From UBA10649 sp963700745 (lineage in GTDB: Bacteria; Actinomycetota; Actinomycetes; S36-B12), in NCBI GenBank assembly GCA_963700745.1, contig CAVOYT010000013.1, positions 310,001-374,000 of the forward strand: a stretch of DNA of 64,000 nt, given 5' to 3'. Of the stretch, positions 10,018 through 19,800 are shown in pieces. Made by a program: the position numbers and the translations under genes. How positions within the stretch are numbered: position 1 is the stretch's first letter; every line of letters starts with the position of its first letter. The notes beneath the pieces are model-generated. The model was given only the letters and a program-made list of their open reading frames with translations. It ran no database searches and had not been told where the DNA came from.

Positions 10018-10396
10018 GCGTGGTCCACGGCGGCAGCCCAGCCGGGCGGGGTCTCGCGATCCCGGCCGTTCATGAGGTTCAGCCACGACGACTGCCCCTG
10101 CAGGGCGTTGTTGACGGGCGGGCGAAGGTGGTCGAACTCCTCGCGCCACGCATGGGGAAGGAGCGGCAGGTGCTCGGCCCGGTGCTGGGCCTTGACCCAG
10201 ATGCAGCGCATCGTCGGGGATCGACCTCGCAGTTCCCGTCCTCGCGCACGCCGCCGCAGGGGCCGTTGCGCAGCGTCTTGGGGCAGGTCATGGGGCAGGT
10301 CATGCCGGTGCTGTGCAGCACGCACTGTCCGCACATGCGGCAGTCCCACACGGGCTTCTTGACCACGTGCTCGAGCAGGGGCAGCAGGCCGCCCAT
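10014..10396 (-). CDS. MetV-like zinc/iron-sulfur protein, MTHFR C-terminal family (one frame break)
   Basis: Small cysteine-rich protein of about 127 residues, similar to the methylene-THF reductase C-terminal (MetV) family. Its core has CRMCGQCVLHSTGMTCPMTC followed by PKTLRNGPCGGVREDGNCEV, giving eight cysteines in a short span, and then MRCIWVKAQ. The start MGGLLPLLEHVVKK at 10396 lies 7 bp after the corrinoid-protein stop. The frame changes near 10215 (two extra bases or one missing). In acetogens MetV pairs with MetF and links it to electron carriers; the overlap with metF here argues for the same. It could give this MetF a non-NADH electron acceptor. Confidence 0.85.
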
Positions 10397-10403
10397 CGGC
10401 AGG

Positions 10404-11070
10404 CTAGGCGTTCGCCGCAGGCGCGCTTGGCCGCGAGGAGTGCCTTCGCCTTGCGCACGGCCGTGGCGGCGTCGGACGCGTAGCCGTCTGCCCCGCACAC
10501 GTCTGCGTACTCCTGGGTCACGGGCGCGCCGCCGACCATGATGATGACCTGGTCGCGGAGTCCGGCCTTCTCGATGGCGTTGATGTTCGCCTTGAACATC
10601 GGCATCGTCGTCGTGAGGAAGGCGGACATGCCGACGATGTCGGGCTTGTGCTCCTCGATGCCGGCGATGAACTTCTCCGGCGGCGCCTGCACGCCGATGT
10701 CGATCACGTGGAAGCCGGCGCCCTCGAGCATGATGTTGACGAGGTTCTTGCCGATGTCGTGCACGTCGCCCTTGACCGTGCCCATGAGGAAGGTGCCGAC
10801 GGTCTCCGCGCCGGTCTGCGCCAGCAGCGGGCGGAGGATGTCGAGGGCACCGGACATGGCCTTCCCGGCGATCAGCATCTCCGGGACGAAGTAGTCACCG
10901 CGCTCGAAGCGGGCACCCACCTCCTCCAGTGAGGGGATCAGGGCCTCGAACAGGATCTGGTCCGGGCCCATGCCCATCTCGAGGCCCTGGTTGGTGAGGT
11001 CCTTCACGGCCGGGCCGTTGCCCACCATGGTCTCGTCGTAGAGGCCCTTGAGGATGTCGTCGGGAGTCAT
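10404..11070 (-). CDS. Corrinoid protein, MtgC/MttC type (one frame break at the end)
   Basis: The methyl carrier of the system has about 221 residues. The N-terminal helical cap starts MTPDDILKGLYDETMVGNG and includes LEEVGARFERGDYFVPEML. The cobalamin-binding domain has GTVKGDVHDIGKNLVNIML; its D-x-H-x-x-G motif contains the His that is the lower ligand of cobalt. It is followed by GFHVIDIGVQ, DIVGMSAFLTTTMPMF and VIIMVGGAPVTQEYAD. AGGAG lies 5-6 bases before the ATG, which overlaps the IclR stop (ATGA). One extra base near 10413 hides the true end, restored as AKRAAANA. It should accept methyl from the MttB-family enzyme encoded divergently and pass it to the methyl-THF methyltransferase. 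Confidence 0.93.
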
Positions 11071-11846
11071 GCCGCTCCTGCCTTCCTGCTCGTGTCCGGT
11101 GTGTGGCCCAGCTGCGATGACGAGAGCGTCCGCCTCGCCGGACGAGGAGGTCTCCGAGGGAGTCGTGCTGGTCGCGGCCGATCCGCACGGACGGCCCGGA
11201 GATCGAGAGCGCGGCGACGACGTTGCCGTCGGCCCCGCGCACCGGTGCAGCGACCGCGACGAGCCCGGGCTCGAGCTCGGAGTCGGCGACCGCCCAGCCG
11301 CGCTCGCGCACCGCCGACAGCTCGGCCTCGAGCCGGACTGCGGCTGCTGATGGTGCGCGGGAGTGCGCCGCTCGAGCCGGCCCTCGGGCAAGAGGCGCGC
11401 CGGCGGCGAGGAAGACCTTGCCCAGCGCGGTGCAGTGCAGGGGCAGCCGCAGGCCGACCCAGTTGACGTTGCCCATGAGGAAGGTGGAGTCGACCTGCGA
11501 GATCTGCTCGACCTCCTGCCCCACCATGACGGCGAGGTTGATGGTCTCGCCGGTCGACCTCGCTGAGGGCCTCGAGGTGCGGTGACGCGAGGGCGATGAG
11601 TTCGTCATAGTGGCGGCCCGAGTGCGCGAAACGGGCGAGGACGGCCCCGGGACGCAGCATGCCGTCATCGGTCCGCGTCACCAGGTCGTGCCGCTCGAGG
11701 CTCGACAGGAGGCGGGAGAGAGTGCTCTTCGCCAGGCCGGTCGTCCGGAGCAGGTCGGTGAACGTGGGCGGTGGGTCCGACTCCAGGACGGCGACAAGCA
11801 GGGTGGCCGCGCGGTCGACGGCCTGGGTGCCCGTGGCTGCCTGCAT
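11067..11846 (-). CDS. IclR-family transcriptional regulator (three frame breaks)
   Basis: DNA-binding regulator of about 258 residues. The N-terminal winged helix-turn-helix reads AVDRAATLLVAVLE, then FTDLLRTTGLAKSTLSRLLS and LERHDLVTRTDDG. The IclR effector domain follows with TINLAVMVGQEVEQISQVDS, LHCTALGKVFLAAG, ERGWAVADSELEPGLVAVAA and NVVAALSISGPSVRI. A strong ribosome site, AGGAGGTGAG, directly precedes the ATG at 11846. Breaks lie near 11562, 11340 and 11140. It is first in the minus-strand operon and divergent from the MttB-family gene. Palindromes between the two are likely operators, so it probably switches the whole pathway in response to betaine or an intermediate. Confidence 0.88.
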   Translation of the reverse strand: MQAATGTQAVDRAATLLVAVLESDPPPTFTDLLRTTGLAKSTLSRLLSSLERHDLVTRTDDGMLRPGAVLARFAHSGRHYDELIALASPHLEALSEVDRRDHQPRRHGGAGGRADLAGRLHLPHGQRQLGRPAAAPALHRAGQGLPRRRRASCPRAGSSGALPRTISSRSPARGRAVGGARARLGGRRLRARARARRGRCTGARGRRQRRRRALDLRAVRADRPRPARLPRRPPRPARRTLSSSQLGHTPDTSRKAGAA

Positions 11847-11858
11847 CTCACCTCCTGA

Positions 11859-11885
11859 GTTCCGCATTATGGAACCCAAGTTCCA
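11859..11885. promoter_or_regulatory. Candidate IclR operator between the IclR and MttB-family genes
   Basis: Three GTTCC/GGAAC half-sites alternate here: GTTCC 11859-11863, GGAAC 11871-11875, GTTCC 11880-11884. The second pair forms the 16-base inverted repeat TGGAACCCAAGTTCCA (11870-11885), which looks like the TGGAA-N-TTCCA boxes bound by IclR itself. It lies 13 bp before the regulator start and 75 bp before the MttB start, suited to control of both. A TAGGAT element near 11897 could be a -10 for the plus strand. Confidence 0.6.
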
Positions 11886-11960
11886 CGTGGCGAGTGTAGG
11901 ATCGCCGCCACGCCCGGTCAACCACATCGGCCTTGGCCGACCGAACCGAAGGACGCGCCC

Positions 11961-13400
11961 GTGTTCGTCAACAAGATGCCGCGTTACGAGATCCTCTCCG
12001 AGCAGGCCATGGAGACCCTCGACACGGGCTGGAAGCGGATCCTCACCGAGCTCGGCATCGAGTTCATGAAGCCCGAGGCACTCGACCTCTTCCGGGCTGC
12101 CGGCCAGAAAGTCGTCGACAACACGGTGTTCCTCGACCCCGAGTTCGTCCTCGAGCAGGTGGCCAAGGCCCCGCGCGAGTTCGACATGCAGGCGCGCAAC
12201 CACGAGCACGACGTCCACATCGGGGGCGACCACATGGTCTTCTCCAGCAACTACGGCTCGCCGTTCGTGCGCCGCGGCGATGTGCGCCGCGACGGCTCGA
12301 TGGAGGACTTCCGCAACTTCTGCAAGCTCGCGCAGTCGTTCGACGCCATGGACAGCGTCGGCGGCGTCGTCGTCGAGCCGAACGACGCCCCGCTCGACTC
12401 CCGACACCTCGACATGGTCTCGACCGCGCTGATCTACACCGACAAGATCATCATGGGCAACGTCGTGAGCCAGCGGAACGCGCTCGACACGATCGCCATG
12501 GGCGAGATGGTCTTCGGTGGACGCGAGTCGATCGAGGAGAAGCCCTTCTGCATCTCCCTGGTCAACTGCAACTCGCCGCTGCGGTGGGACGACCGCATGC
12601 TGGACGCGCAGTTCGAGTACACCAAGGCGAACCAGCCGGTCATCATGACGCCGTTCCTGCTGATGGGCGCGATGTCGCCGGTGACCATCCCTGCCGCGCT
12701 CGTCCAGCAGATCGCGGAGTCACTCTCGGGCATCGCGCTGTCGCAGCTGATCCGACCCGGGGCGCCGGTCGTCTTCGGATCGTTCCTCTCCAACATCGAC
12801 ATGCAGTCGGGCTCCCCGCAGTTCGGGACGCCGGAGTCGGCGATCGGCCTGCTCTGCACCGGCCAGATCGCGCGCCGGTTCGGGCTGCCGTTCCGCACCG
12901 GCGGCGGCCTCAACTCCTCGCAGACCCCCGATGCGCAGTCGGCATACGAGTCGCTCATGACGATGCTGCCGACCTTCCTCGCCGGCACCAACTTCGTGAT
13001 GCACACGGCAGGCTGGCTCGAGGGTGGCCTCGTGGCGAGCTACGAGAAGTACGTGATGGACGTGCAGGTCCTCGAGTCCCTGCAGCACGAATTCACGCCC
13101 CTGGAGATCGACGAGGAGTCGATGGCGTTCGGCGCGCACGAGGAGGTCGGGCACGGGGGCCACTTCCTCGGGGCCATGCACACGATGGAGCGCTTCCGCG
13201 AGTGCTTCTACCGGCCGTTCCTGTCCAGCTCGGACAACTACGAGCGCTGGACCCGACTCGGGGCCCGCGACACGGCCACCCGTGCCGGTGAGATCGCGGA
13301 CAAGAAGCTTGAGGAGTACGAGCTGCCGATGATGGACCCCTCGCTGCGCGAGGAGCTCGAGGCCTTCGTGTCCCGTCGCCGCACCGAGCTCGGCGACTGA
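11961..13400 (+). CDS. MttB-family methyltransferase without pyrrolysine, probable glycine betaine:corrinoid methyltransferase
   Basis: The protein has 479 residues, intact, and belongs to the trimethylamine methyltransferase (COG5598) superfamily. Archaeal MttB reads an in-frame amber codon as pyrrolysine. This gene has no in-frame TAG, so it belongs with non-Pyl members such as glycine betaine methyltransferase MtgB. Visible parts are PRYEILSEQAMETLDTGWKR, VFSSNYGSPFVRRGDVRRDG, ALIYTDKIIMGNVVSQRNAL, FCISLVNCNSPLRWDDRML, PVVFGSFLSNIDMQSGSPQF and GLNSSQTPDAQSAYESLM. The GTG start follows GAAGGA. It should move one methyl from betaine to the corrinoid protein, leaving dimethylglycine. The choline/betaine genes directly downstream and the FAD-GcvT demethylase favour betaine over carnitine, proline betaine or other quaternary amines, though related clades use those. 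Confidence 0.85.
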   Translation: MFVNKMPRYEILSEQAMETLDTGWKRILTELGIEFMKPEALDLFRAAGQKVVDNTVFLDPEFVLEQVAKAPREFDMQARNHEHDVHIGGDHMVFSSNYGSPFVRRGDVRRDGSMEDFRNFCKLAQSFDAMDSVGGVVVEPNDAPLDSRHLDMVSTALIYTDKIIMGNVVSQRNALDTIAMGEMVFGGRESIEEKPFCISLVNCNSPLRWDDRMLDAQFEYTKANQPVIMTPFLLMGAMSPVTIPAALVQQIAESLSGIALSQLIRPGAPVVFGSFLSNIDMQSGSPQFGTPESAIGLLCTGQIARRFGLPFRTGGGLNSSQTPDAQSAYESLMTMLPTFLAGTNFVMHTAGWLEGGLVASYEKYVMDVQVLESLQHEFTPLEIDEESMAFGAHEEVGHGGHFLGAMHTMERFRECFYRPFLSSSDNYERWTRLGARDTATRAGEIADKKLEEYELPMMDPSLREELEAFVSRRRTELGD

Positions 13401-13401
13401 C

Positions 13402-15074
13402 ATGGCCAGCGACCTACGACTACGTCATCGTCGGCGGCGGGTCCGCCGGCAGCGCCGTCGCGAACCGCCTGTCGGCCGACCCGTCCCGGTCGGTCCTCGT
13501 GCTCGAGGCCGGTCGCCCGGACAGCTGGTGGGACGTCTACATCCACATGCCGGCGGCGCTGACGTTCCCGATCGGCAACCCGCGCTACGACTGGATGTAC
13601 AGCACCGATCCCGAGCCGCACATGAACGGTCGACGGGTCTCGGCCGGGCGCGGCAAGATCCTCGGCGGCTCGAGCAGCATCAACGGCATGATCTTCCAGC
13701 GCGGCAACCCGCTCGACTACGAGCGCTGGGGTGCGGACGCCGGGATGGAGACGTGGGACTACGCGCACTGCCTGCCGTACTTCAAGAAGATGGAGTCCTG
13801 TCCCACCGGGCCCGACGAGTGGCGTGGCGGATCCGGCCCGCTCAAGCTCGAGCGCGGCCCGGTGACGAACCCGCTGTTCGGGGCGTTCTTCGAGGCGGCG
13901 CAGCAGGCCGGGCTACCCGCTGACCAGCGACGTGAACGGCTACCGGCAGGAGGGCTTCGCGGCCTTCGACCAGAGCCTCCAGCGCGGGCCGCCGTCTCTC
14001 GGCGGCGGGGGCATACCTCCACCCGGTGATGGACCGACCCAACCTGACGGTGCTGACCCGCGCGCTCGGTCGCCAAGGTGCTCATGGACGGCACCCGGGC
14101 CACCGGGGTCGAGGTCGATCGACGCCGAAGGGCAGCCGGCGCCGCGTGTCCGCGGGCGAGGTCATCCTCTGCGGTGGCGCCTTCAACTCGCCCGCAGCTG
14201 CTGCAGCTGTCGGGGATCGGCGACGCCGACCACCTGCGCAGCGTCGGCGTGGATGCCCGTGCACCACCTGCCCGGCGTCGGCGAGAACCTGCAGGACCAC
14301 CTCGAGGTGTACGTGCAGCACACGGCCAAGCAGCCGGTGTCGCTCAACCCGAACCTCAAGCTGTGGAAGCGCCCGTTCATCGGCGCCGAGTGGCTGTTCC
14401 TGCGGTCAGGGCCCGGGAGCCTCCAACCACTTCGAGGGCGGCGGCTTCGCGCGCAGCAACGACGAGGTCGACTACCCGAACCTGATGTTCCACTTCCTGC
14501 CCATCGCGGTGCGGTACGACGGCACGGCGCCGGCGGGCGGGCACGGCTACCAGGTGCACATCGGCCCGATGTACTCGGATGCCCGCGGCCGGGTCCGAAT
14601 CACGAGCGCCGACCCCACGGCGGCGCCGTCGATCCTGTTCAACTACCTGTCCACCGACCAGGACCGGCGCGAGTGGGTCGAGGCGGTGGCGGTGGCGCGC
14701 GACATCCTGGCGCAGCCGGCCTTCGCCCCCTACGACGGCGGCGAGATCTCGCCGGGTCCCGAGGTCGAGCACGCCCGAGCAGATCCTCGAGTGGGTGCGG
14801 CACGACGGCGAGACCGCCTACCACCCTTCGTGCACCTGCCGGATGGGCGTCGACGAGATGGCCGTCGTCGACCCCCTGACGATGCAGGTGCGCGGCACCG
14901 AGGGCCTGCGCGTGGTGGATGCCTCGGTCATGCCCTACGTGACCAATGCGCAACCTCTACGCCCCCACGATGATGATCGCCGAGAAGGCCGCGGACCTCA
15001 TCATTGGCGCCAATCCGCTGCCGCCCGAGCAGGTTTCGTTCTATCGTCACCGTGACCAGCAGGCCAACGCGTAG
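13402..15074 (+). CDS. GMC-family oxidoreductase, choline dehydrogenase type (about eleven frame breaks)
   Basis: FAD enzyme expected to oxidise choline to betaine aldehyde. The restored protein is about 553 residues. It starts with DYDYVIVGGGSAGSAVANR and has GRGKILGGSSSINGMIFQRG, a GMC signature. Further on are GVGENLQDHLEVYVQHTA, FNSPQLLQLSGIGDADHL, ILEWVRHDGETAYHPSCTCR and a restored tail NLYAPTMMIAEKAADL. The HPSCTCRMG stretch contains the active-site His of the family. The ATG is one base after the MttB stop. Breaks lie near 13415, 13912, 13990, 14070, 14118, 14140, 14192, 14255, 14424, 14775 and 14952; all behave as one extra base. The reading survives everywhere between breaks, so true decay is unlikely. 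Substrate is inferred from the neighbouring aldehyde dehydrogenase and ProVWX genes. Confidence 0.85.
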
Positions 15075-15123
15075 CCGTCGGCCGGTCATCCGGGAACCGC
15101 GAGACTGAGCGAGGGCACGCGCG

Positions 15124-16624
15124 TTGGCAGACCTGCTGATCGACGGTCGCTGGGTGCCCGCGGCCGCAGGGCGCACCCGCGAGATCCGGTGCCCAGCGGA
15201 CGGCACCCTCGTGGCGGTGGTCGACGAGGCCGGGTCCGAGGACACCGTGGCGGCCATCGAGGCGGCGCGGCGGGCGTTCGACGACGGCCCGTGGCGGCAC
15301 ACTCCGGCCACGGAGCGCTCGGCGCTGCTCGGTCGGGTGGCCGACATCCTCGAGCGGGAGGCCGAGACGGTAGCGCGGGCCGAGTCCCTCGACACCGGCA
15401 AGCGCATCGTCGAGTCCCGGTACGACGTCGCAGACGTCGTGAGGTGCTTCCGCTACTTCGCCGGGGCGGCGCAGGGCCTGTCGGGCCGGCTGGTCGAGAC
15501 GGGCGATCCGCACGATCGTCTCGCGCATCGCCTACGAGCCGGTGGGCGTCTGCGGGCTCATCACCCCGTGGAACTACCCGCTGCTGCAGGCGTCGTGGAA
15601 GGTCGCGCCGGCGCTGGCAGCAGGCAACACGTTCGTCATCAAGCCCAGTGAGCTCACCCCGAGCACGACGATCCTGCTCATGCGGTACCTCGTCGAGGCG
15701 GGGCTGCCCGCCGGGGTGGGCAATCTCGTGCTGGGCAGCGGGCCGGAGGCGGGGGCCCCGCTGAGCGAGCACCCCGCCGTCGACCTCGTGTCGTTCACCG
15801 GCGGGCTGGTCACCGGCCGGCGCGTGATGGCCGCCGCCGCCGCCACGGTGAAGAAGGTGGCGCTCGAACTGGGCGGCAAGAACCCGAACATCGTCTTCGC
15901 CGATGCCGACCTCGACGCGGCCCTCGACAACGCGCTGACGGCCGTCTTCCTCCACTCGGGCCAGGTGTGTTCGGCCGGTGCCCGACTCATCGTGGAGGAG
16001 TCGATCCACGACGCTTTCGTCGACGCGCTCGTCGAGCGGGCCGGCCACATCCGGCTGGGCGGGCCGTACGACGAGGCCGCCGAGACCGGCACGCTGATCT
16101 CGGCGGCGCATCGTGACAAGGTCGCAGCGCTACGTCGACGACGCCGTGGCGGAGGGCGCCGTGCTGCGCTGCGGCGGCGGGCCGCCCTGCACGACCCGGC
16201 GACTGGCGGGCGGCTACTACTTCCTGCCGACCGTCCTCGACGGGTGCGCGTCGAGGCATGGACTGCGTGCAGGACGAGTCCTTCGGTCCGGTTCTGACGG
16301 TGGAGACGTTCCGCACGGAGGACGAGGCCGTGCGCATCGCGAACGACACGATGTACGGCCTCGCGGGGGCCGTGTGGTCCTCGGACGCCAGCCGGGTCCA
16401 GCGGGTGGCCGGCGGCCTGCGGCACGGCACGATCTGGATCAACGACTACCACCCTTACCTGCCCCAGGCCGAGTGGGGCGGGTTCAAGCAGTCGGGCGTC
16501 GGCCGCGAGCTCGGGCCCGACCGGACTGCACGAGTACCTCGAGGCCAAGCACGTCTACCAGAACCTCAACCCTGCTCCGAGCGGCTGGTTCGCCGGGGCG
16601 CCGTCGTCGGAGGGAACCGCATGA
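15124..16624 (+). CDS. betB: Betaine-aldehyde dehydrogenase type NAD(P)-aldehyde dehydrogenase (four frame breaks)
   Basis: Oxidises betaine aldehyde to glycine betaine. The restored length is about 498 residues, as expected. It starts with a TTG codon at LADLLIDGRWVPAAAGRT. Motifs are VGVCGLITPWNYPLLQASWK, AGNTFVIKPSELTPST, the catalytic Glu in KKVALELGGKNPNIVF and the catalytic Cys in FLHSGQVCSAGARLIV. The C-terminal part has QDESFGPVLTVETFRTEDEA and GGFKQSGVGRELG. Breaks lie near 15515, 16126, 16250 and 16527. The stop overlaps the proV start (ATGA), so oxidation and transport are co-expressed. The betB symbol rests on context; the fold is certain. Confidence 0.85.
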
Positions 16625-17741
16625 GCCAGACCGCCCCGGTCGTGTCGGACTCGTCAGCGGCCATCTCGGTGCGCAACCTGTGGAAGGTGTTCGGGCCGAG
16701 CGCCGACAAGGTGGTCGGGCACGCCGCTGGCGGACCTCAGCCGCAAGGAGCTGCTCAACCAGACCGGCTGCGTCGCCGCCGTGCGCGACGTGTCGTTCGA
16801 CGTCGCTCCCGGCGAGGTCTTCGTCGTCATGGGCCTGTCGGGCTCGGGCAAGTCGACCCTCGTCCGCTGCCTCACCCGCCTGATCGAGCCGACCGCGGGC
16901 AGCGTCCTCGTCAGCGGGGAGGACATCCTCAAGGCCTCAGCCGTCCCGGCTGCGCGAGCTGCGGCGCACGCAGTTCTCCATGGTGTTCCAGCACTTCGGG
17001 CTCCTGCCGCACCGCAAGGTCATCGACAACATCGCCTACAGCCTCGAGATCAACGGCGTGAAGAAGGAGGCGCGGCACGAGCGGGCCAACGAGGTGATCG
17101 AGCTCGTGGGACTGCACGGCTACGGCAACTCCTACCCCGAGCAGCTCTCGGGCGGCATGCAGCAGCGGGTGGGGCTGGCGCGCGCCCTCGCCGTCGACCC
17201 GCAGGTGATGTTCCTCGACGAGCCGTTCAGCGCACTCGACCCGCTGATCCGCCGCGACATGCAGGCCGAGGTCATGCGCCTGCACCGTGACCTCGGCAAG
17301 ACCATGGTGTTCATCACCCACGATCTCGCCGAGGCGATGAAGGTCGGCGACCGCATCGCCATCATGCGGGACGGCGCGGTCGTGCAGATGGGGACGCCGG
17401 AGGAGCTCGTCGCGAACCCGGCTGACGACTACGTCGCGGACTTCACCCGCGACATCCCCAAGTCGCACGTGCTGTGCCTGCACGCGATCGCCCGGCCCGC
17501 GGCCGAGGGCGAGGACCTCGAGGGTCCCGAGCTCGACGGCGGCATGGTCATCCGCGATGCCACGCCGATCATCCTCGACGCCCGCCGCCCGGTGAAGGTC
17601 GTGCAGGACGGCCGGCTGCTCGGCGTGGTGACGCCGGATGACGTGCTGCGGCTCATCTCCGGCGATGTCGCGGCGGCCCTCGAGGCGGACGAGGCAGCGG
17701 CGGCGGAGTCCGCCGGGGCAGGCGTGGACGCCGCACGATGA
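16621..17741 (+). CDS. proV: Glycine betaine/proline ABC transporter ATP-binding protein (two frame breaks)
   Basis: ATPase of a quaternary-amine importer, about 372 residues. Walker A is VMGLSGSGKSTLVRCLTRL, the signature LSGGMQQRVGLARAL and Walker B VMFLDEPFSALDP, followed by the H-loop VFITHDLAEAMKVGDR. The long N-terminal extension and the C-terminal CBS-like tail (VVQDGRLLGVVTPDDVLRL) are typical of ProV/OpuAA. Breaks lie near 16722 and 16943. It overlaps betB upstream and proW downstream by 4 bp each (ATGA). Confidence 0.92.
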
Positions 17742-19701
17742 CGAGCGTCAAGGCCGCCCTGCGTCACAAGTGGGTCCTCGTCGGCCTGCTGCTGGTCGTC
17801 CTGGTTCGTGCTGGCCACGCATGCTCCGCGGCGTCCACACCCTCGAGCTGTCCACCGCGACGAACACGCCGTTCACGCAGTGGCTCACCGACGGGGCGGC
17901 CGCGATCCGCGGCAACCGCACCGAGAGCCCGGTCTTCGTCTACTTCTTCAACCCCATCCGCGTCGCGGTCGAGGGGTTCATCGAGGTCATCCGCAGCGTG
18001 ATCGCCGTCCCGGGCGAGGGCAACGTCATCCCGCTGGTGGGCTGGCTCGGCACGCTGGCCGTCATCGGGTACATCGTCTACGCGACGTCGAACCTGCGCA
18101 CCTCGCTGCTGTCGATGGGCCTGCTGTTCGCGTGCGGGCTGCTCGGCATGTGGACGCTGACGATGGACACCCTGGCCATGACGCTCGGCGCGGTGGTCCT
18201 GTCGCTCGCGATCGGCCTGCCGCTCGGCGTCTGGGCGGGCCTGAACGACAAGGTGATGGCGGTCTTCCGCCCGGGACTCGACCTCGCGCAGATCCTGCCC
18301 ACGCTGGTCTATCTCGCTCCGCTCGCCCTGGTGTTCCTCATCGGCATCGCCGCAGCCACCATCGCCACGCTGATCTACAGCGTCCCCATCTGCATCCGGA
18401 TCACGGCGCACGCGGTGCGCAGCCTGCATGCCGGGCCGATCGAGGCTGCGCAGTCGATGGGATCCACGAAGTGGCAGCTGCTGCGCAAGGTCCAGCTGCC
18501 CATGGCCAAGCAGACGATCATCCTGGGCGTCAATCAGACGACGCTCGCTGCGCTGTCGTTCGTCGTCATCGCCGCGCTCATCGGTGCGCCGGGGCTCGGG
18601 CAAGCCCGTGATCGAGGCGCTGATCATCCGCAACGTGGGCGACGGCATCGTGGCCGGCCTAGCGGTCGTGTTCCTCGCCATCATGCTCGACCGCGCGACG
18701 ACGGCCGCCGTTATCAAGAACCAGTCCTTCGTGCAGGACACCGGCCGGGCGCGCACGCGGCGTCGGATCGGGCTCGTGGTCGGGGGCGTCCTGACCGTGA
18801 TCGCCGTCGTGCTCTCCCGACAGGTGCTGTGGGCGGCCGTGTGGCCCGAGAGCCTCGACTTCTCCGAGCAGGTCGGGGCGGTGGCCGACGCGATCGTCGA
18901 CTGGATCACCTCGACCTTCTACTTCTTCACCACGACGTTCAACGAGTTCTTCACGGTCACGTTCCTCAACCCGCTCGAGGACGTGCTGGCGAACTCGCCG
19001 TGGTACCTGACCGTCATCATGATCTCCGTCATCGCCGCCATTATCGGCGGGCGCGGAGTCGCGATCCTGTCCGTCGTCCTGCTCGGGCTCGTCGTCCTCA
19101 TCGGGCTCTGGAACGACACGATGATCACCCTGGCCCAGGTGCTCATCGCCACCGTCATCACGATGGTGATCGGCGTCGTCCTCGGCGTCATGGCGGGCCG
19201 CAGCGAACGCGTGGAGAAGTACCTCAAGCCGTTCCTCGACGCGGGACAGACCATGCCCGCATTCGTGTACCTCGTCCCCGTCCTCGCGCTCTTCGGACCG
19301 ACGCGCTTCGCGGCGATCGTGTGCGGTGTCTTCTACGCCGCGCCCGTCGTGGTGCGCGTGGTCGCCGACGGGGTGCGCGGCGTGCCGAAGGAGATGGTTG
19401 AGGCAGCCACGTCGGCCGGCTCGACCCCGACTCAGGTCATCACCAAGGTGCAGCTCCCGGCGTCGAAGAAGTCACTCCTGCTCGGGAGCCAACCAGGGAC
19501 TGATCTTCGTGCTGGCCGTCGTCGTCATCGGCGGGTTCGTGGGGGCAGGCGGCCTGGGCTACCTCGTCATCGTCGGCCAGTCCAAGCCCGAGCTGGCGGG
19601 CAAGGGCCTCGCTGCCGGCCTGGCGATCGTGCTGCTCGGCGTCACGCTGGACCGCATCACCCAGGCCGAGTGCTCGCAGAACGGGCAATCCGGGCGGCTG
19701 A
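17738..19701 (+). CDS. proW: Glycine betaine/proline ABC transporter permease, two fused permease domains (five frame breaks)
   Basis: Membrane channel of the importer. The restored protein is about 652 residues and carries two BPD_transp domains in tandem, roughly double a single ProW. Each half has its own EAA loop contacting the ATPase: EAAQSMGSTKWQLLRKVQLP in the first and EAATSAGSTPTQVITKVQLP in the second. Many hydrophobic segments are visible, such as LLFACGLLGMW and VIMISVIAAIIGG. A single polypeptide can thus supply both permease subunits. Breaks lie near 17808, 17820, 18598, 19487 and 19670; the last decides the C-terminus. It starts on the proV stop (ATGA). Confidence 0.88.
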
Positions 19702-19800
19702 ATGAGACCCAATCGCAACGTGGTTTCCCGGTCGCCCGATCGAGACGATCACTAGCATCGCAACGTCGGTGACACCTCTGGAAGGGAAGCGTATGAAGAG

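Noticed and set aside
11847..11960. Cobalamin riboswitch controlling the corrinoid genes or nrdJ
   Set aside because: The conserved B12-box core was not seen here or in 31399-31613; palindromic protein sites are visible instead.
11961..13400. Pyrrolysine (amber) decoding in the MttB gene
   Set aside because: No in-frame TAG exists and the frame is continuous.
13402..15074. Programmed frameshifting or pseudogene in the GMC gene
   Set aside because: Breaks occur at many unrelated codons without stops or slippery sites, and conserved protein continues between them. Sequence error explains it better.
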